Below, piece by piece: positions 1 through 9,254 of a stretch of 64,000 bases of DNA. The notes below the pieces were generated by a model. That model was given only the letters and a program-made list of their open reading frames with translations, had not been told where the DNA came from and searched no databases. Source of the DNA: Anaerolineaceae bacterium (GTDB lineage: Bacteria; Chloroflexota; Anaerolineae; Aggregatilineales; Phototrophicaceae); assembly GCA_020634115.1 (NCBI GenBank), contig JACKCH010000011.1, forward strand, positions 1-64,000. The letters are read 5' to 3'. Position 1 is the stretch's first letter. Each line of letters starts with the position of its first letter. The position numbers were made by a program, and so were the translations under genes.

Positions 1-868
1 TACACCAAATGACCCTGATATCATACACAATTTATTCCTAAATGACGAAGCACTCCGTACTCAGCACGAAACCCATGAACGCTTCAGCGTCCCCCAGGTG
101 GATTTCGCGGCCTGGGCATTGAGTTGTGTCCAATGGCGCGGGGATGAGTGCGTGCTGGATGTCGGCTGCGGGCCAGGGCGCTGGCATACGCCACTGGTCA
201 GCCAGCATCCTGGCGTGCACTACTACGGTATTGACCTCCATGACGCAATGCTGGAAAACCATCCTGCACGATCTTTTGTCACGATTGGCGATGCGACACA
301 CCTCCCATACCCAGACAATATGTTCGACGTGGTGATGGCAAACCACATGCTGTTTCATGTGCAGGATATAGATCACACCATTCAGGAGTTCCGGCGAGTA
401 CTCAAGCCGGATGGAGTCCTGATGACCACCACCAACAGCGCCCACAACCTGCCGGAGCTTCAGGTGCTGCTGCGGCGGGCGATCACCCTACTTGCGCCGC
501 CAGGTACGCCGCACATTCAGCCGCCACAACCAGCCAGCACCCGTTTCACGCTGGAAAACGGTGTCCAGCAGCTTTCCCACCATTTCTTTGCAGTGGTGCG
601 TCACGACCTGCCGAGTCTGTTCGTATTCCCCAGCGCCGACCCGATTGTGGACTATCTGAATGCGTCACGCAGTGTCAGCGAAGCACAACTCCCGGAGGGA
701 GTACAGTGGAATGATGTGCTGCTAATCGTGCGGGAACAGGCAGATCGGTTGGTGGAACACTTCGGGGAGCTAGTGATTAACAAGCTGAATGGAGTTCTGA
801 TCGCCACAGATCGCGGTGATTTTATTCGCCCGTACCTGGAACACCAAGCGCAGTCCAACGGAAAATAA
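1..868 (+). CDS. Class I SAM-dependent methyltransferase, N-terminus outside window
   Basis: The reading frame is open from base 2, so the gene begins before the window; 288 residues are visible. A GTG at 98 could be mistaken for a start, but the residues encoded before it read as normal methyltransferase N-terminus. The SAM-binding motif VLDVGCGPG lies near visible residues 51-59, followed by an acidic strand end (GIDLHDAM) and the motif-IV-like MANHMLFHVQD. A methyltransf_11/25 fold follows, with FRRVLKPDGVLM as the usual post-motif strand. The C-terminal 110 residues are variable and probably form the substrate cap. The acceptor cannot be told from sequence; small-molecule substrates such as quinones, sugars or amines are all possible. 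The next gene on the same strand starts 79 bases downstream. Confidence 0.85.
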   Translation, partial: TPNDPDIIHNLFLNDEALRTQHETHERFSVPQVDFAAWALSCVQWRGDECVLDVGCGPGRWHTPLVSQHPGVHYYGIDLHDAMLENHPARSFVTIGDATHLPYPDNMFDVVMANHMLFHVQDIDHTIQEFRRVLKPDGVLMTTTNSAHNLPELQVLLRRAITLLAPPGTPHIQPPQPASTRFTLENGVQQLSHHFFAVVRHDLPSLFVFPSADPIVDYLNASRSVSEAQLPEGVQWNDVLLIVREQADRLVEHFGELVINKLNGVLIATDRGDFIRPYLEHQAQSNGK

Positions 869-947
869 CCAGCCATCAAAGGCATGTACCGTAATTCATT
901 ACCGACAACGTTCTGTGGTATGTATCCCGCTTCAGGGAAGCTGATCT

Positions 948-1784
948 ATGGCTGATATGCAGCGCCTCATCGAACAAATTACCAGCAACGACACCAAAAT
1001 CCGCGACCAGGCACGGGCCGAGCTGGTCAGCATGGGCAGCCAGGCGGTTGAGCCACTGATTGCCGCGCTCGACAGCCCGAGTGACTGGCAGCGTAAAAGC
1101 ATTGTGACGCTACTCCAGCAGATCAAAGACCCGCGCGTCCCGCCCGCCCTCCTGAAGATGCTCAACGATACCGACCCCTATGTGCGCGGTTTCGCGGCAG
1201 TGGCGCTGGCGGAACACGGGGCGCAAGACGCGATCCCGGCAATCCAGCAGATGGTGGAAACCGAGCGTGAGGCGTTTGGACGCATGTACCTGCTACAGGC
1301 GCTCGACAAGCTCGGTCAGCGGGAGTGGGTGCTTCAGTACACGACACACATCATGCGCGATGACACTTTTTCAAACCCGGATCGCCAGGCTGCGATTCAA
1401 ATGCTTGTCCGCTTCAATGACCCAGGGACGGCTGACTTACTGCTGGAAGCCTTTCAGAAGAACGAACCGGGTGTGGGGAATAACGCGCTGCAAGGGTTAA
1501 AAGCGCTCAAAGACGGGCGGATTGTGGATATTCTGATCGCGCAACTGCACGACCCCGCCCCGGCGAAACGGGCGGCAGCGGCGGTTGAGCTAGGCAATCT
1601 GGGCGATGAGCGGGCGGTTGAACCGATCAAAGCTCTGCTTGGCGATAAAGCTACGGCGTGGACAGGAGATCGCCCCGGTGAGCCGTCCACCAGCGTTGGA
1701 CAGGCGGCGCAGGACGCGCTGAAAAAACTCAGGCATTCAGATTCACAGCCTCAAGCAAAAAAGCCACGTTGGAAACTCTGGTAA
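948..1784 (+). CDS. HEAT-repeat protein
   Basis: A 278-residue soluble protein built from successive helical HEAT (PBS-lyase-like) repeats. Recurrent segments such as AVEPLIAALDSPSDWQR, RVPPALLKMLNDTDPYVR, GTADLLLEAFQ, IVDILIAQLHDPAPAKR and AVEPIKALLGD are spaced by about 30-35 residues. Pairs of this form normally make a superhelical scaffold that binds other proteins, and no catalytic motif is visible. The C-terminus is a basic tail ending in KKPRWKLW. The ATG at 948 follows a weak purine-rich site (AGGGAAG). It lies in line with the upstream methyltransferase, but whether they share a transcript is not shown. The exact partner is unknown; the repeat assignment is firm. Confidence 0.8.
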   Translation: MADMQRLIEQITSNDTKIRDQARAELVSMGSQAVEPLIAALDSPSDWQRKSIVTLLQQIKDPRVPPALLKMLNDTDPYVRGFAAVALAEHGAQDAIPAIQQMVETEREAFGRMYLLQALDKLGQREWVLQYTTHIMRDDTFSNPDRQAAIQMLVRFNDPGTADLLLEAFQKNEPGVGNNALQGLKALKDGRIVDILIAQLHDPAPAKRAAAAVELGNLGDERAVEPIKALLGDKATAWTGDRPGEPSTSVGQAAQDALKKLRHSDSQPQAKKPRWKLW

Positions 1785-1812
1785 AAAGATTAAGGGCGTT
1801 CCAGGGGCGCCA

Positions 1813-2535
1813 CTACACGTAAGCGGTATGGTCGCTGTCGGAATCGGCTTCAGCTTTGCTTTCGCCTGCCTTAAAGCCGTAGCGACCCACTAACGGAACA
1901 AAACGCACCGGGAGCATTTGCTCTATCTCCCAGCGGTTGTCCTGGCGCGTCACGATCTCAAGATACTGGTTGCGCTCGTCGCCTATTGGCAGCACCATGC
2001 GCCCCCCATTCGGGTGTAGTTGTGAGCGCAGCGGGCCGGGGAGCGACGGCGCGGCGGCGGTGACGATAATTACATCAAAGGGAGCCATATCTGGCAGACC
2101 CTGGCTGCCATCCCCCACATGAATTTCCAGGTTGTTGTAACCCAGGCTGCTCAGGACATTGGCCGCGCGTTCTGCCAGGCGCGGAAGCCGTTCCAGGCTG
2201 TAAACCTGGGCGGCCAGTTCACACAGTACCGCCGTCTGGTAGCCCGAACCTGTACCAATTTCCAGCACGCGCTCATGCCCACTAAGGTACAGAAGCTGCG
2301 TCATCAGGGCGACAATATAGGGTTGGGAGATGGTCTGATCTTCACCAATCGGCAGGGGCGAATCGCGGTATGCGAGATGGCTTAAATCCGGGGTCACGAA
2401 CTCCTGGCGCGGCACGCGACTCATCGCGTCCAGCACACGCGGGTTCGTGATGCCACGTTCTATAAGCTGATTTTCCACCATTTGTCCGCGTAAAACGCGG
2501 AACTTCTCGTCTTCGACCACGATCTGTGTACCCAA
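1813..2535 (-). CDS. pcm: Protein-L-isoaspartate O-methyltransferase
   Basis: A 240-residue cytoplasmic repair enzyme that methylates isoaspartyl residues of damaged proteins using SAM. Family hallmarks are all present: MVENQLIERGI near the N-terminus, VPRQEFV, the DSPLPIGEDQTISQPY segment that binds the isoaspartyl peptide, motif I VLEIGTGSGYQTAVL, and the late GGRMVLPIG strand. Length matches the family (about 210-230) plus a 20-residue acidic tail (ESKAEADSDSD). The longest frame starts with TTG at 2535; a GTG at 2520 is the other candidate and no strong ribosome site decides between them. It lies downstream of the ABC transporter operon but is separated from it by a terminator, so it is probably expressed independently. 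Confidence 0.93.
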   Translation of the reverse strand: MGTQIVVEDEKFRVLRGQMVENQLIERGITNPRVLDAMSRVPRQEFVTPDLSHLAYRDSPLPIGEDQTISQPYIVALMTQLLYLSGHERVLEIGTGSGYQTAVLCELAAQVYSLERLPRLAERAANVLSSLGYNNLEIHVGDGSQGLPDMAPFDVIIVTAAAPSLPGPLRSQLHPNGGRMVLPIGDERNQYLEIVTRQDNRWEIEQMLPVRFVPLVGRYGFKAGESKAEADSDSDHTAYV

Positions 2536-2637
2536 CTCAAAATTGAATTCAAGTACCTGCTTTATACACAGTATATATCAGGAATCCGATTGGCGAAAAT
2601 CACGATATGGTTTGAATTTCGGTCTGCGCTGGTATCC

Positions 2638-2667
2638 AAAAAGGCGCTCGTTAGTGAGCGCCCTTGA
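2638..2667 (-). terminator. Rho-independent terminator of the amino-acid ABC operon
   Basis: Read on the minus strand, GGGCGCTC, a short loop and GAGCGCC are followed by TTTTT. It sits 20-50 bases after the stop of the ATP-binding gene and before pcm. Confidence 0.8.
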
Positions 2668-2688
2668 GTGACAAATGGATAGTAATCG

Positions 2689-3465
2689 CTATAGAATCTG
2701 CGACAGGAACTGCTTGGTACGTTCGTGTTTGGCTTCCTCAAAGAAGTATTTCGGCGTCCCCTGCTCCACGATGCGTCCATGATCGAAGAAAATGATACGA
2801 TCCGCCACTTCTTTGGCGAACCCCATTTCGTGCGTCACCACCAGCATCGTCATCCCGCTGCGGGCGAGTTCTTTCATCACGTCCAGCACTTCTTTAATCA
2901 TCTCCGGGTCGAGCGCCGAAGTCGGCTCGTCAAAGAGCATGATTTTCGGCTCCATCGCCAACGCGCGGGCAATCGCCACGCGCTGCTGCTGCCCGCCGGA
3001 AAGCTGGCCGGGATACTTTCCCGCCTGTTCCGGGATACCCACCCGTTCGAGCAGCTCACGCGCCTTCGCTTCAGCCTTATCCCGCGAGAGGTGGCGCACC
3101 TTCATTGGCCCCAGCGTGATATTTTCCAGCACCGTTTTATGCGGGAACAGGTTGAACTGTTGGAAGACCATGCCGATTTCCCGGCGGATTGCGGCGACAT
3201 TGCGTACGTCATGCGTGAGTTCCATGCCGTCTACGACAATCTGCCCCTCCTGGTGTTCTTCCAGGCGGTTGATGCAGCGGATAAAGGTGGATTTGCCCGA
3301 ACCGGACGGCCCAAGGATGACCACCACTTCCTTTGGATTGACGCTCAGTGACACATCGCGCAGCACATGAAACTCACCGAACCATTTGTTGACGTTGGTA
3401 CAAACAATAATCGGCTCATCGGTCATTTCGGTGACTGCGCCGTGTTCAACCATACTTTCTGACAT
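2689..3465 (-). CDS. aapP: Amino-acid ABC transporter ATP-binding protein (AapP/GlnQ type)
   Basis: A 258-residue ATPase that powers import by the two permeases encoded just upstream. Walker A is GPSGSGKST, the Q-loop reads FQQFNLFPH, the ABC signature is LSGGQQQRVAIARAL, Walker B is IMLFDEPTSALD, and the switch histidine is in VTHEMGF. The QFNLFPHKT Q-loop context is typical of polar amino-acid transporters (GlnQ, AapP, BztD). It begins 14 bases after the stop of the permease gene, so the genes are cotranscribed; it is the last gene before the terminator. ATG codons at 3465 and 3453 are both possible starts. Amino-acid class is secure from the family; the precise substrate is not. Confidence 0.95.
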   Translation of the reverse strand: MSESMVEHGAVTEMTDEPIIVCTNVNKWFGEFHVLRDVSLSVNPKEVVVILGPSGSGKSTFIRCINRLEEHQEGQIVVDGMELTHDVRNVAAIRREIGMVFQQFNLFPHKTVLENITLGPMKVRHLSRDKAEAKARELLERVGIPEQAGKYPGQLSGGQQQRVAIARALAMEPKIMLFDEPTSALDPEMIKEVLDVMKELARSGMTMLVVTHEMGFAKEVADRIIFFDHGRIVEQGTPKYFFEEAKHERTKQFLSQIL

Positions 3466-3479
3466 GGCTAACCCTCCCT

Positions 3480-5900
3480 CTATATCCGCTTCGCCATCGC
3501 CGCGCCCGCGCCACTGGCCTCAATACGGCGGCTGATGTAGGACATCACATAGCTAAAGACAAAATAGATGATCGAAATAAACAGGAACACTTCGCGCCGG
3601 AAACCCAGAAACTCGGTCTGTGCCACCACCGAGTTACTGATCCCGGTTAAGTCAATCAAACCGACAATCGCCACCAGCGAGGTATCTTTGAACAGGCCGA
3701 TGAACATCCCTACCAGCGCCGGGATCACCGCCCGCAGCGCCTGCGGTAAGGTGATGAACATAATCGTCTGTAGCCCGTTCAAGCCGATGGCCTTCGCCGC
3801 CTCCTCCTGGCCGGGCGGGATGGACTGCAAACCGCCACGCACGTTTTCTGCCAGGTAAGCCGCGCTGAAGATGATGGTGGCAACCATCGCCCGGTACGCG
3901 CCGGGGACTTCAGATAGCGCCGAGTTGGCGAGCGGCAGCAGCAGCGCCCCCATGAACAGCACCGAAATAAACGGCACACCGCGCACGAGTTCGATATACA
4001 GCGTACACACCAGTTTGACCACCGGCAGGTTACTGCGCCGTCCCAGTGCCAGCAAAACGCCAATCGGGAACGAGCCGATGATGCCAACGACGGTCAACAT
4101 CATGGTGAGCAGCAGGCCGCCCCAGCGTCGCGGGTCAGTCAGGGGAACAATATCGTTGGCGACAATGCTGCCTCTGCCCAACAACTCGCCTAACACAAGG
4201 AATATGAGGAATGGCAGCGCGATGAGCATCAATCTCATCACCCACGACGATACAATGACGGGTCTTTTCTTTTTCTTTTCCACTGGGGGTAAGAGCATAT
4301 CAACTATCGCCCCGACCAAGTACCCCAGAATGACAGCCGCGAGTATAGACTCCATTCCCACGACCCAGATGGCTACAGCGGTCACAACCGAGCCGAGAAT
4401 CAGCCTCAGGAAGTCCCACAGCGAGGACGCACCGATAATCCTCAAAACAACCCAATATAGGACTGCCGTCAGAATGAGTGTCAGCAGCAGCCCTCCCCCT
4501 TGTGCAGGGTCAATAATATTGACCCCGGCCACCAGGAGAAACATCAATATTGGGATGGAGATGAGCGACCAGGACGCGAACTGCTGCGACAGCTTGCGCG
4601 GCTTCTCCGTCGGGGAGAAGTTATCAGCCACCACCCCGGCCACATAACCCAGAGCAACGACGACGATAATCAATGTAAATGGCACGTTGACGATACGCAG
4701 CGATGGGCCAAAAAACAGACTCAGATAATCCCGCAGCGGGCTGCTTCCCCGGTACTTAAATTCGATGATACCGGCATACGGGATGTCCTGCCCATCCTGG
4801 TTGGGCTGCAGTGCTTCCAGAACGTAGTTATCCGTCATGCGAACGTACTGTTCCACGCGCCCGGCATCAGAGACAACGGCCCCGCTCTCATCCACTTCAC
4901 CACTGCGGGTAAATGTCCGCTGGAGGATGGGGTAGATACCGTGTGTCTCCAGAATCACCAGCCCCTCGCCTTCGGGGATCGTCTTTTGGACGATATACCA
5001 GCCATCATCCGGCAGCGTGACACTGAAGAGGTCATCACTCCCCGGCGTGAGCGTCATTTCAGCCAAAGGTTCAAAGGTCGTGCCATTCAGAACCTGGACA
5101 TCCACCGGGAGTTTATTGATTGAATAGGTTTCGGTAATCGGGGTGGGTTCCTGTGTCCGCTCTAATTCATTTTGCAGGACAGTGCGCTGGTGGTCGGTCA
5201 GGTCGTCACCGGCCAGCAGGGTGTTAATCTCATTGATGCGAGCCTGGGTAGCGAGGTCGGTTTCAGCACCAGCCCGGAGGGTATTGGTCAGGTTATCAGA
5301 AAAACTGTGCAGGGCGGACAGGGTTTCCTCACTATCCGCGACTCCACCCGCAATACGGAAGGTCACGACATCCCCGGCTTTGGCGATAAACGCCAACTGC
5401 TCCTGAGCCACCTGCGTCAGCGAACCTACGGCGACACTCTGGTTGCCTGCAACCACATATGCACCAGGCAGCGGAATACCGGCGGTAATCACCAGTGGGA
5501 TGAGAAACATAAGCGCGATGATGACCACAACCACCGTGACCACGACAGGCCGGATCCGGGCTGACCAGGCCGCCCACGCTAACCCGCTGGCGAAAGCCAC
5601 GAGCAGCACCAGCAGCACGACACGGGCATCCGCCAACGCCTCCAACCGGCCCACCATGAACTGGCGCAGGTTAAACATGACGGAGTACCAATTGGCCTCA
5701 CCGATACTCCACTGCAAAAACGAGCTAATCACGGCAATGATAAACAACGTTCCCGCAAACGTGAGGATCACATCCAACCACGAGCTGAATAAATTGTCCC
5801 GAATCCAGGCCAGCGGGCCAACCGCCAGGAGCGGCGGCGCTTTGGTCGGGGGTTCTTCAAAATAGACGATGTTGTGATCTGAGTTATTGCTTACGGTCAT
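3480..5900 (-). CDS. aapM: Amino-acid ABC transporter permease, AapM-like, enlarged
   Basis: An 806-residue membrane protein, about twice the usual AapM length. The N-terminus has the AapM-type RDNLFSSWLD segment and three helices (roughly residues 42-62, 93-112, 118-140). A soluble region of about 260 residues (141-405) with no membrane segment follows, then about five more helices (407-590). The canonical BPD_transp_1 permease domain occupies about 595-795, with RWGGLLLTMMLTVVGI at its start and the ATPase-docking EAA loop EEAAKAIGLNGLQTIMF. Charged soluble parts such as SINKLPVDVQVLNGTTFEP look like small beta-rich or helical domains, presumably outside the membrane. It lies 10 bases after the AapQ-like gene and 14 before the ATPase. 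The role as import permease is firm; the purpose of the inserted region is unknown. Confidence 0.9.
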   Translation of the reverse strand: MTVSNNSDHNIVYFEEPPTKAPPLLAVGPLAWIRDNLFSSWLDVILTFAGTLFIIAVISSFLQWSIGEANWYSVMFNLRQFMVGRLEALADARVVLLVLLVAFASGLAWAAWSARIRPVVVTVVVVIIALMFLIPLVITAGIPLPGAYVVAGNQSVAVGSLTQVAQEQLAFIAKAGDVVTFRIAGGVADSEETLSALHSFSDNLTNTLRAGAETDLATQARINEINTLLAGDDLTDHQRTVLQNELERTQEPTPITETYSINKLPVDVQVLNGTTFEPLAEMTLTPGSDDLFSVTLPDDGWYIVQKTIPEGEGLVILETHGIYPILQRTFTRSGEVDESGAVVSDAGRVEQYVRMTDNYVLEALQPNQDGQDIPYAGIIEFKYRGSSPLRDYLSLFFGPSLRIVNVPFTLIIVVVALGYVAGVVADNFSPTEKPRKLSQQFASWSLISIPILMFLLVAGVNIIDPAQGGGLLLTLILTAVLYWVVLRIIGASSLWDFLRLILGSVVTAVAIWVVGMESILAAVILGYLVGAIVDMLLPPVEKKKKRPVIVSSWVMRLMLIALPFLIFLVLGELLGRGSIVANDIVPLTDPRRWGGLLLTMMLTVVGIIGSFPIGVLLALGRRSNLPVVKLVCTLYIELVRGVPFISVLFMGALLLPLANSALSEVPGAYRAMVATIIFSAAYLAENVRGGLQSIPPGQEEAAKAIGLNGLQTIMFITLPQALRAVIPALVGMFIGLFKDTSLVAIVGLIDLTGISNSVVAQTEFLGFRREVFLFISIIYFVFSYVMSYISRRIEASGAGAAMAKRI

Positions 5901-5910
5901 GCTATCCCCC

Positions 5911-7608
5911 TTAGCGCGTGACCAATTGGAAACGGCTGTTGATCAGGTTCATCACCAACGAAATAATCAGACTCATCGAAAGATATGTCACCATAATGAT
6001 GGCGATACCCGTCACCGACTGGCCGGACTGATTCATCGAGGTGGTCATGATCTGGAATAAATCGGCATAGGCAATTGCCAGTGCCAGACTGGAGTTCTTC
6101 GCAATATTCAGGTACTGGTTGGTGAGAGGTGGAATAATCACACGCAGCGCCTGCGGCAGCACAATCATGTTAAGCGTCTGCGTCGTGGAAAGACCAATCG
6201 AACGAGCGGCTTCAATCTGACCACGCGGCACCGCCTGGATACCGGCCCGGACGATCTCAGCGATAAAGGCCGAGGTATAAATGACCAATCCCAGGAACAG
6301 TGCCATAAATTCGGGTGAAATCTGAGTTGCATCATTAAACCCGGTCAAGATTCCGCCCCGGTTACGTCGTTCCTGCGGCAGGTTAATCAGGATGGGTTGC
6401 GTGCTGTAAAGCTGGACATCCTCTGGCGAAAGCAGGTTCTGTTCCTGCGCGTCTTGCAGCGGCATAAACACCACTGTGCCGTCCTGGTCTACCGGGATTT
6501 GCGTCGGCAGGGGTTCCAACCCAACGATCAGCCAACCGATGACGGTGAAGCCGATAATGGAAATCAGGGCGTAACGACCACGCGGAATCACACGCCCAGT
6601 GGTTTCATTAATCCGCCCGAAGTACGCCCACATGATCCCGGCCAGCACCAGACCCACTGTGACAAAACCCACCCAGGGAACAAAGCGATTGGTCGGCAAA
6701 ATTTCGGGGAAAGCAAACCCTCGGATGCTGATGTAGACCGCTGGATAGACATCCGGGCGGAGACTGGAAGCGGGCCAAACCCCAAAATAGAACAGCATAA
6801 TAGCGAAAAACTGCCCGCCTACGATTGCCAGAATCTGATAGCGGAGATTGCCATGCAGGTAAAACCAGGCGGCTGCAAAAGCCACTACGCTGATCGCCAC
6901 ATACACCAGGAAACCGCTATTGACGAAATCACCCAGAGCATAGCTTTCGGGCAGAAAATGAAATGCTATTTCGGTAACAACAATCGCAGCAATCGAGCCG
7001 TACATCAGCACGATCCGGCGTGGCGCATCCACCAGGAAGCGGCGCACATACCGGCGCACCGCGAGATATTCCACCACATAAGCAATGAGGCGAATAGCGA
7101 TAAACGCCCGACCTTCCGGCGGCAGGGCGATGGCATCCCGAATCTGCGGCAGGCTGAACATGACGATAAAATACCAGACGAATAGCTGCACCAGCAAAGG
7201 CGTATTGCGGAGAATCTCCACATACGCCCGGGAAATCGTGCGGAGCAACCAGTTACTACTCAAGAGGAAAATACCGAACAGGATACCCAGCAGGGTCGTC
7301 GCCACCAGACCCACACTCACGACCCGCAGCGTATTGATGACACCCACGATATAGGCTTCACCATAGGAATTATCGCGAGTGTACCAATCCGGTTTTTCGC
7401 CAATATCAAACCCGGCAGGGTTATTCAAAAAGGAGAAATTAGGGGTGAGGTTTTTGGCCTGGAGCTGTTCGTTTACCCCGGCCACCAGCTGTGAGATTGC
7501 CAGCACCAGTAGTATAAGAAAGACGAACTGGCCGATGGCCTGTAATACGCGACTGTCACGCAAAAAGGCCGGAATAAAGCTATTAGAAGGTTGGCTGATC
7601 GCTGACAT
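5911..7608 (-). CDS. aapQ: Amino-acid ABC transporter permease, AapQ-like
   Basis: A 565-residue integral membrane permease, partner of the AapM-like protein. The AapQ hallmark FSFLNNPAGFDIGE is near residues 58-71, followed by the permease start GVINTLRVVSVGLVATTLLG. The EAA docking loop is IEAARSIGLSTTQTLNM near residue 470. As in the AapQ/BztB family, the permease domain is split by extra helices between about residues 180 and 420; part of that insert (PTQIPVDQDGTVVFMPLQDA) is soluble and presumably extracytoplasmic. It is transcribed after the binding-protein gene across a 312-base gap and runs straight into aapM 10 bases later. Family assignment is confident; substrate range (broad L-amino acids in characterised homologues) is by analogy. 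Confidence 0.93.
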   Translation of the reverse strand: MSAISQPSNSFIPAFLRDSRVLQAIGQFVFLILLVLAISQLVAGVNEQLQAKNLTPNFSFLNNPAGFDIGEKPDWYTRDNSYGEAYIVGVINTLRVVSVGLVATTLLGILFGIFLLSSNWLLRTISRAYVEILRNTPLLVQLFVWYFIVMFSLPQIRDAIALPPEGRAFIAIRLIAYVVEYLAVRRYVRRFLVDAPRRIVLMYGSIAAIVVTEIAFHFLPESYALGDFVNSGFLVYVAISVVAFAAAWFYLHGNLRYQILAIVGGQFFAIMLFYFGVWPASSLRPDVYPAVYISIRGFAFPEILPTNRFVPWVGFVTVGLVLAGIMWAYFGRINETTGRVIPRGRYALISIIGFTVIGWLIVGLEPLPTQIPVDQDGTVVFMPLQDAQEQNLLSPEDVQLYSTQPILINLPQERRNRGGILTGFNDATQISPEFMALFLGLVIYTSAFIAEIVRAGIQAVPRGQIEAARSIGLSTTQTLNMIVLPQALRVIIPPLTNQYLNIAKNSSLALAIAYADLFQIMTTSMNQSGQSVTGIAIIMVTYLSMSLIISLVMNLINSRFQLVTR

Positions 7609-7920
7609 CGGCTATCTGGCTCCAAAGGTCATTGTCTCTGTGCATAGTTCGGGCAGCACTTACCCGGTTACTGAACCGGAAAAGTGGGACCATAGGCAGC
7701 GCGTTTAAGGTCTGTAGATGCACTTCAGAAGAGTCGCCAGCCGCTCGGCATGAGCACCAGCAGTGGGTTTAAGGACTACAAAACTTGAATCTGCAAACAC
7801 GCTTTATATTGAATGAATAATAACCAATATAATCCCTGGTTCAAAATAATTAATTTATATACAGGCTTGCAGGGGTGCGGTATTCCACACCCCTGCAAAG
7901 AAACTTTAGGTCTGAACGGT
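7609..7920 (-). other. Gap between binding-protein and permease genes with a strong hairpin
   Basis: No gene is seen here. At 7867-7898 there is a perfect 11-bp inverted repeat (TTGCAGGGGTG / CACCCCTGCAA, 10-base loop) just after the stop of the binding-protein gene, without a clear T-run on the minus strand. In ABC operons such hairpins often protect the upstream mRNA or partly stop transcription, giving more binding protein than permease. That role is inferred. Confidence 0.65.
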
Positions 7921-8958
7921 TTAACGGAACGGCGGGGCGTACATCAGGCCGCCATCGGTCCACAGCGCGTTAATGCCACGCGCCAGATTGAAGGGCGGCA
8001 CACCCAGGTTACGGTCATACACTTCGCCGTAATTCCCGACCTGACGGATAACGTTCACCATGAAGTCATTGGCAATGCCCAGGTACGAACCGGCCTGTTC
8101 ACCATTCTGGCCGAGCAGACGGTTGATGCCAGGGTCTTCGCTGCCGAGGAAATCGTCAATGTTCTGGCTGGTGATGCCAAATTCTTCAGCCTGAATCATG
8201 CCGTATACAGTCCAGGCAACGATGTCAGCGAACTGCGGGTCGGACTGCGGGGAAAGCGGGCCGAGCGGTTCTTTACTCAGCGTCACGTCCAGAATGACGT
8301 AGGCGCTGGGGTCTTCCGAAGTCGCATGGAGCGACAGGATACCGCTTTTATCGGTTGTCCAGGCATCGCAACGGCCAGCCACGAACGCTTCCCAGGTGCT
8401 GGGGGCGTCAGGATACGTCTGAACTTCGATATCCAGGCCGCGCTTGGTGATGGCGTCGGTCAGGTTCAGTTCGGTGGTCGTACCGCTCTGAACACAGATC
8501 GAACCCTGATCCAGGTCTTCCATGGTCTGGATGCCGCTGGCGACGGTGGTGCCGAGGCCCTGGCCGTCATAGAAGGTGGTTGGGCCAAAAGTCGCGCCCC
8601 AGGTAGTGTCGCGGCTGAGCGTCCAGGTGGTGTTACGGCTCATCATATCAATTTCGCCACCCTGGATAGCGGCCTGACGTTCACTGGCGTTCAGCGGGCG
8701 GAAAGTGACCGCGTTGGCGTCGCCCAGGACAGCAGCGGCGACTGCGTGGCAGAAGTCAATATCAATACCCTGATATTCACCGGATTCATTCACCACACCG
8801 AAACCCGGCACATTGGGATTCACACCACAGATCAGTTCACCACGATCCATAATCGCCTGGGTAATCGGGCCAACCTGCACAGCATCCTGCGCCAACGCCA
8901 CGCTGGACAGGCTCAGAACGGCCACCACCACAACAAAAAGTACAAAAGAACGTTTCAT
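7921..8958 (-). CDS. aapJ: Amino-acid ABC transporter substrate-binding protein (AapJ/BztA type)
   Basis: A 345-residue secreted solute receptor that delivers amino acids to the AapQ/AapM permease. A signal peptide is clear (basic start MKRSFV, hydrophobic stretch, cleavage after VALAQ). It lacks a lipobox cysteine, so anchoring is not evident. The bacterial SBP family 3 features follow: YQGIDIDFCHAVAAAVLGD, then MMSRNTTWTLSRD, typical of the AapJ/BztA subgroup, and NLGVPPFNLARGINALW at the end. The ATG at 8958 has a good Shine-Dalgarno (GAGGGAG) and a clear promoter about 90 bases upstream. It is the first gene of the transporter operon. The substrate is probably several L-amino acids, by family analogy. 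Confidence 0.94.
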   Translation of the reverse strand: MKRSFVLFVVVVAVLSLSSVALAQDAVQVGPITQAIMDRGELICGVNPNVPGFGVVNESGEYQGIDIDFCHAVAAAVLGDANAVTFRPLNASERQAAIQGGEIDMMSRNTTWTLSRDTTWGATFGPTTFYDGQGLGTTVASGIQTMEDLDQGSICVQSGTTTELNLTDAITKRGLDIEVQTYPDAPSTWEAFVAGRCDAWTTDKSGILSLHATSEDPSAYVILDVTLSKEPLGPLSPQSDPQFADIVAWTVYGMIQAEEFGITSQNIDDFLGSEDPGINRLLGQNGEQAGSYLGIANDFMVNVIRQVGNYGEVYDRNLGVPPFNLARGINALWTDGGLMYAPPFR

Positions 8959-9046
8959 TATTGCTCCCTCGTCCTAACTAGGAAATATACACTTAGTACA
9001 GCTCAGTCGGGATTGGACTGGTATGGTTATAGCTGCACATCCTGGC

Positions 9047-9075
9047 AGTCTACCTTAATCTTTAGGCGTTGTCAA
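9047..9075 (-). promoter_or_regulatory. Sigma-70-type promoter of the amino-acid ABC operon
   Basis: On the minus strand TTGACA (9070-9075) is followed after 17 bases by TAGACT (9047-9052). It points at the binding-protein gene, whose ATG is about 90 bases downstream. Confidence 0.65.
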
Positions 9076-9254
9076 AAATTGCTGTGTGAGAGTGAATGGT
9101 TTTGTGTGAATGTGCTGAAGGGAATTGTGCGAAAGAGTCAAATGATCTATTTATTACGGGTAATATTATAACTATTGTCATTTTTACGGTTTACTGGAGA
9201 TGCCTCCGTGCCCTCCCCCGGAAGCATCTCGTAGTCACAATATTTGCAGACAAG

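Noticed and set aside
98..868. GTG at 98 as the start of the methyltransferase
   Set aside because: The frame is open to the left edge and encodes family-like residues before this codon, so the true start is outside the window.
7813..9171. A 452-codon open frame on the plus strand opposite the AapJ-like gene
   Set aside because: It is the reverse shadow of a gene with signal peptide, family motifs, promoter and ribosome site. The predicted protein has no recognisable motif.
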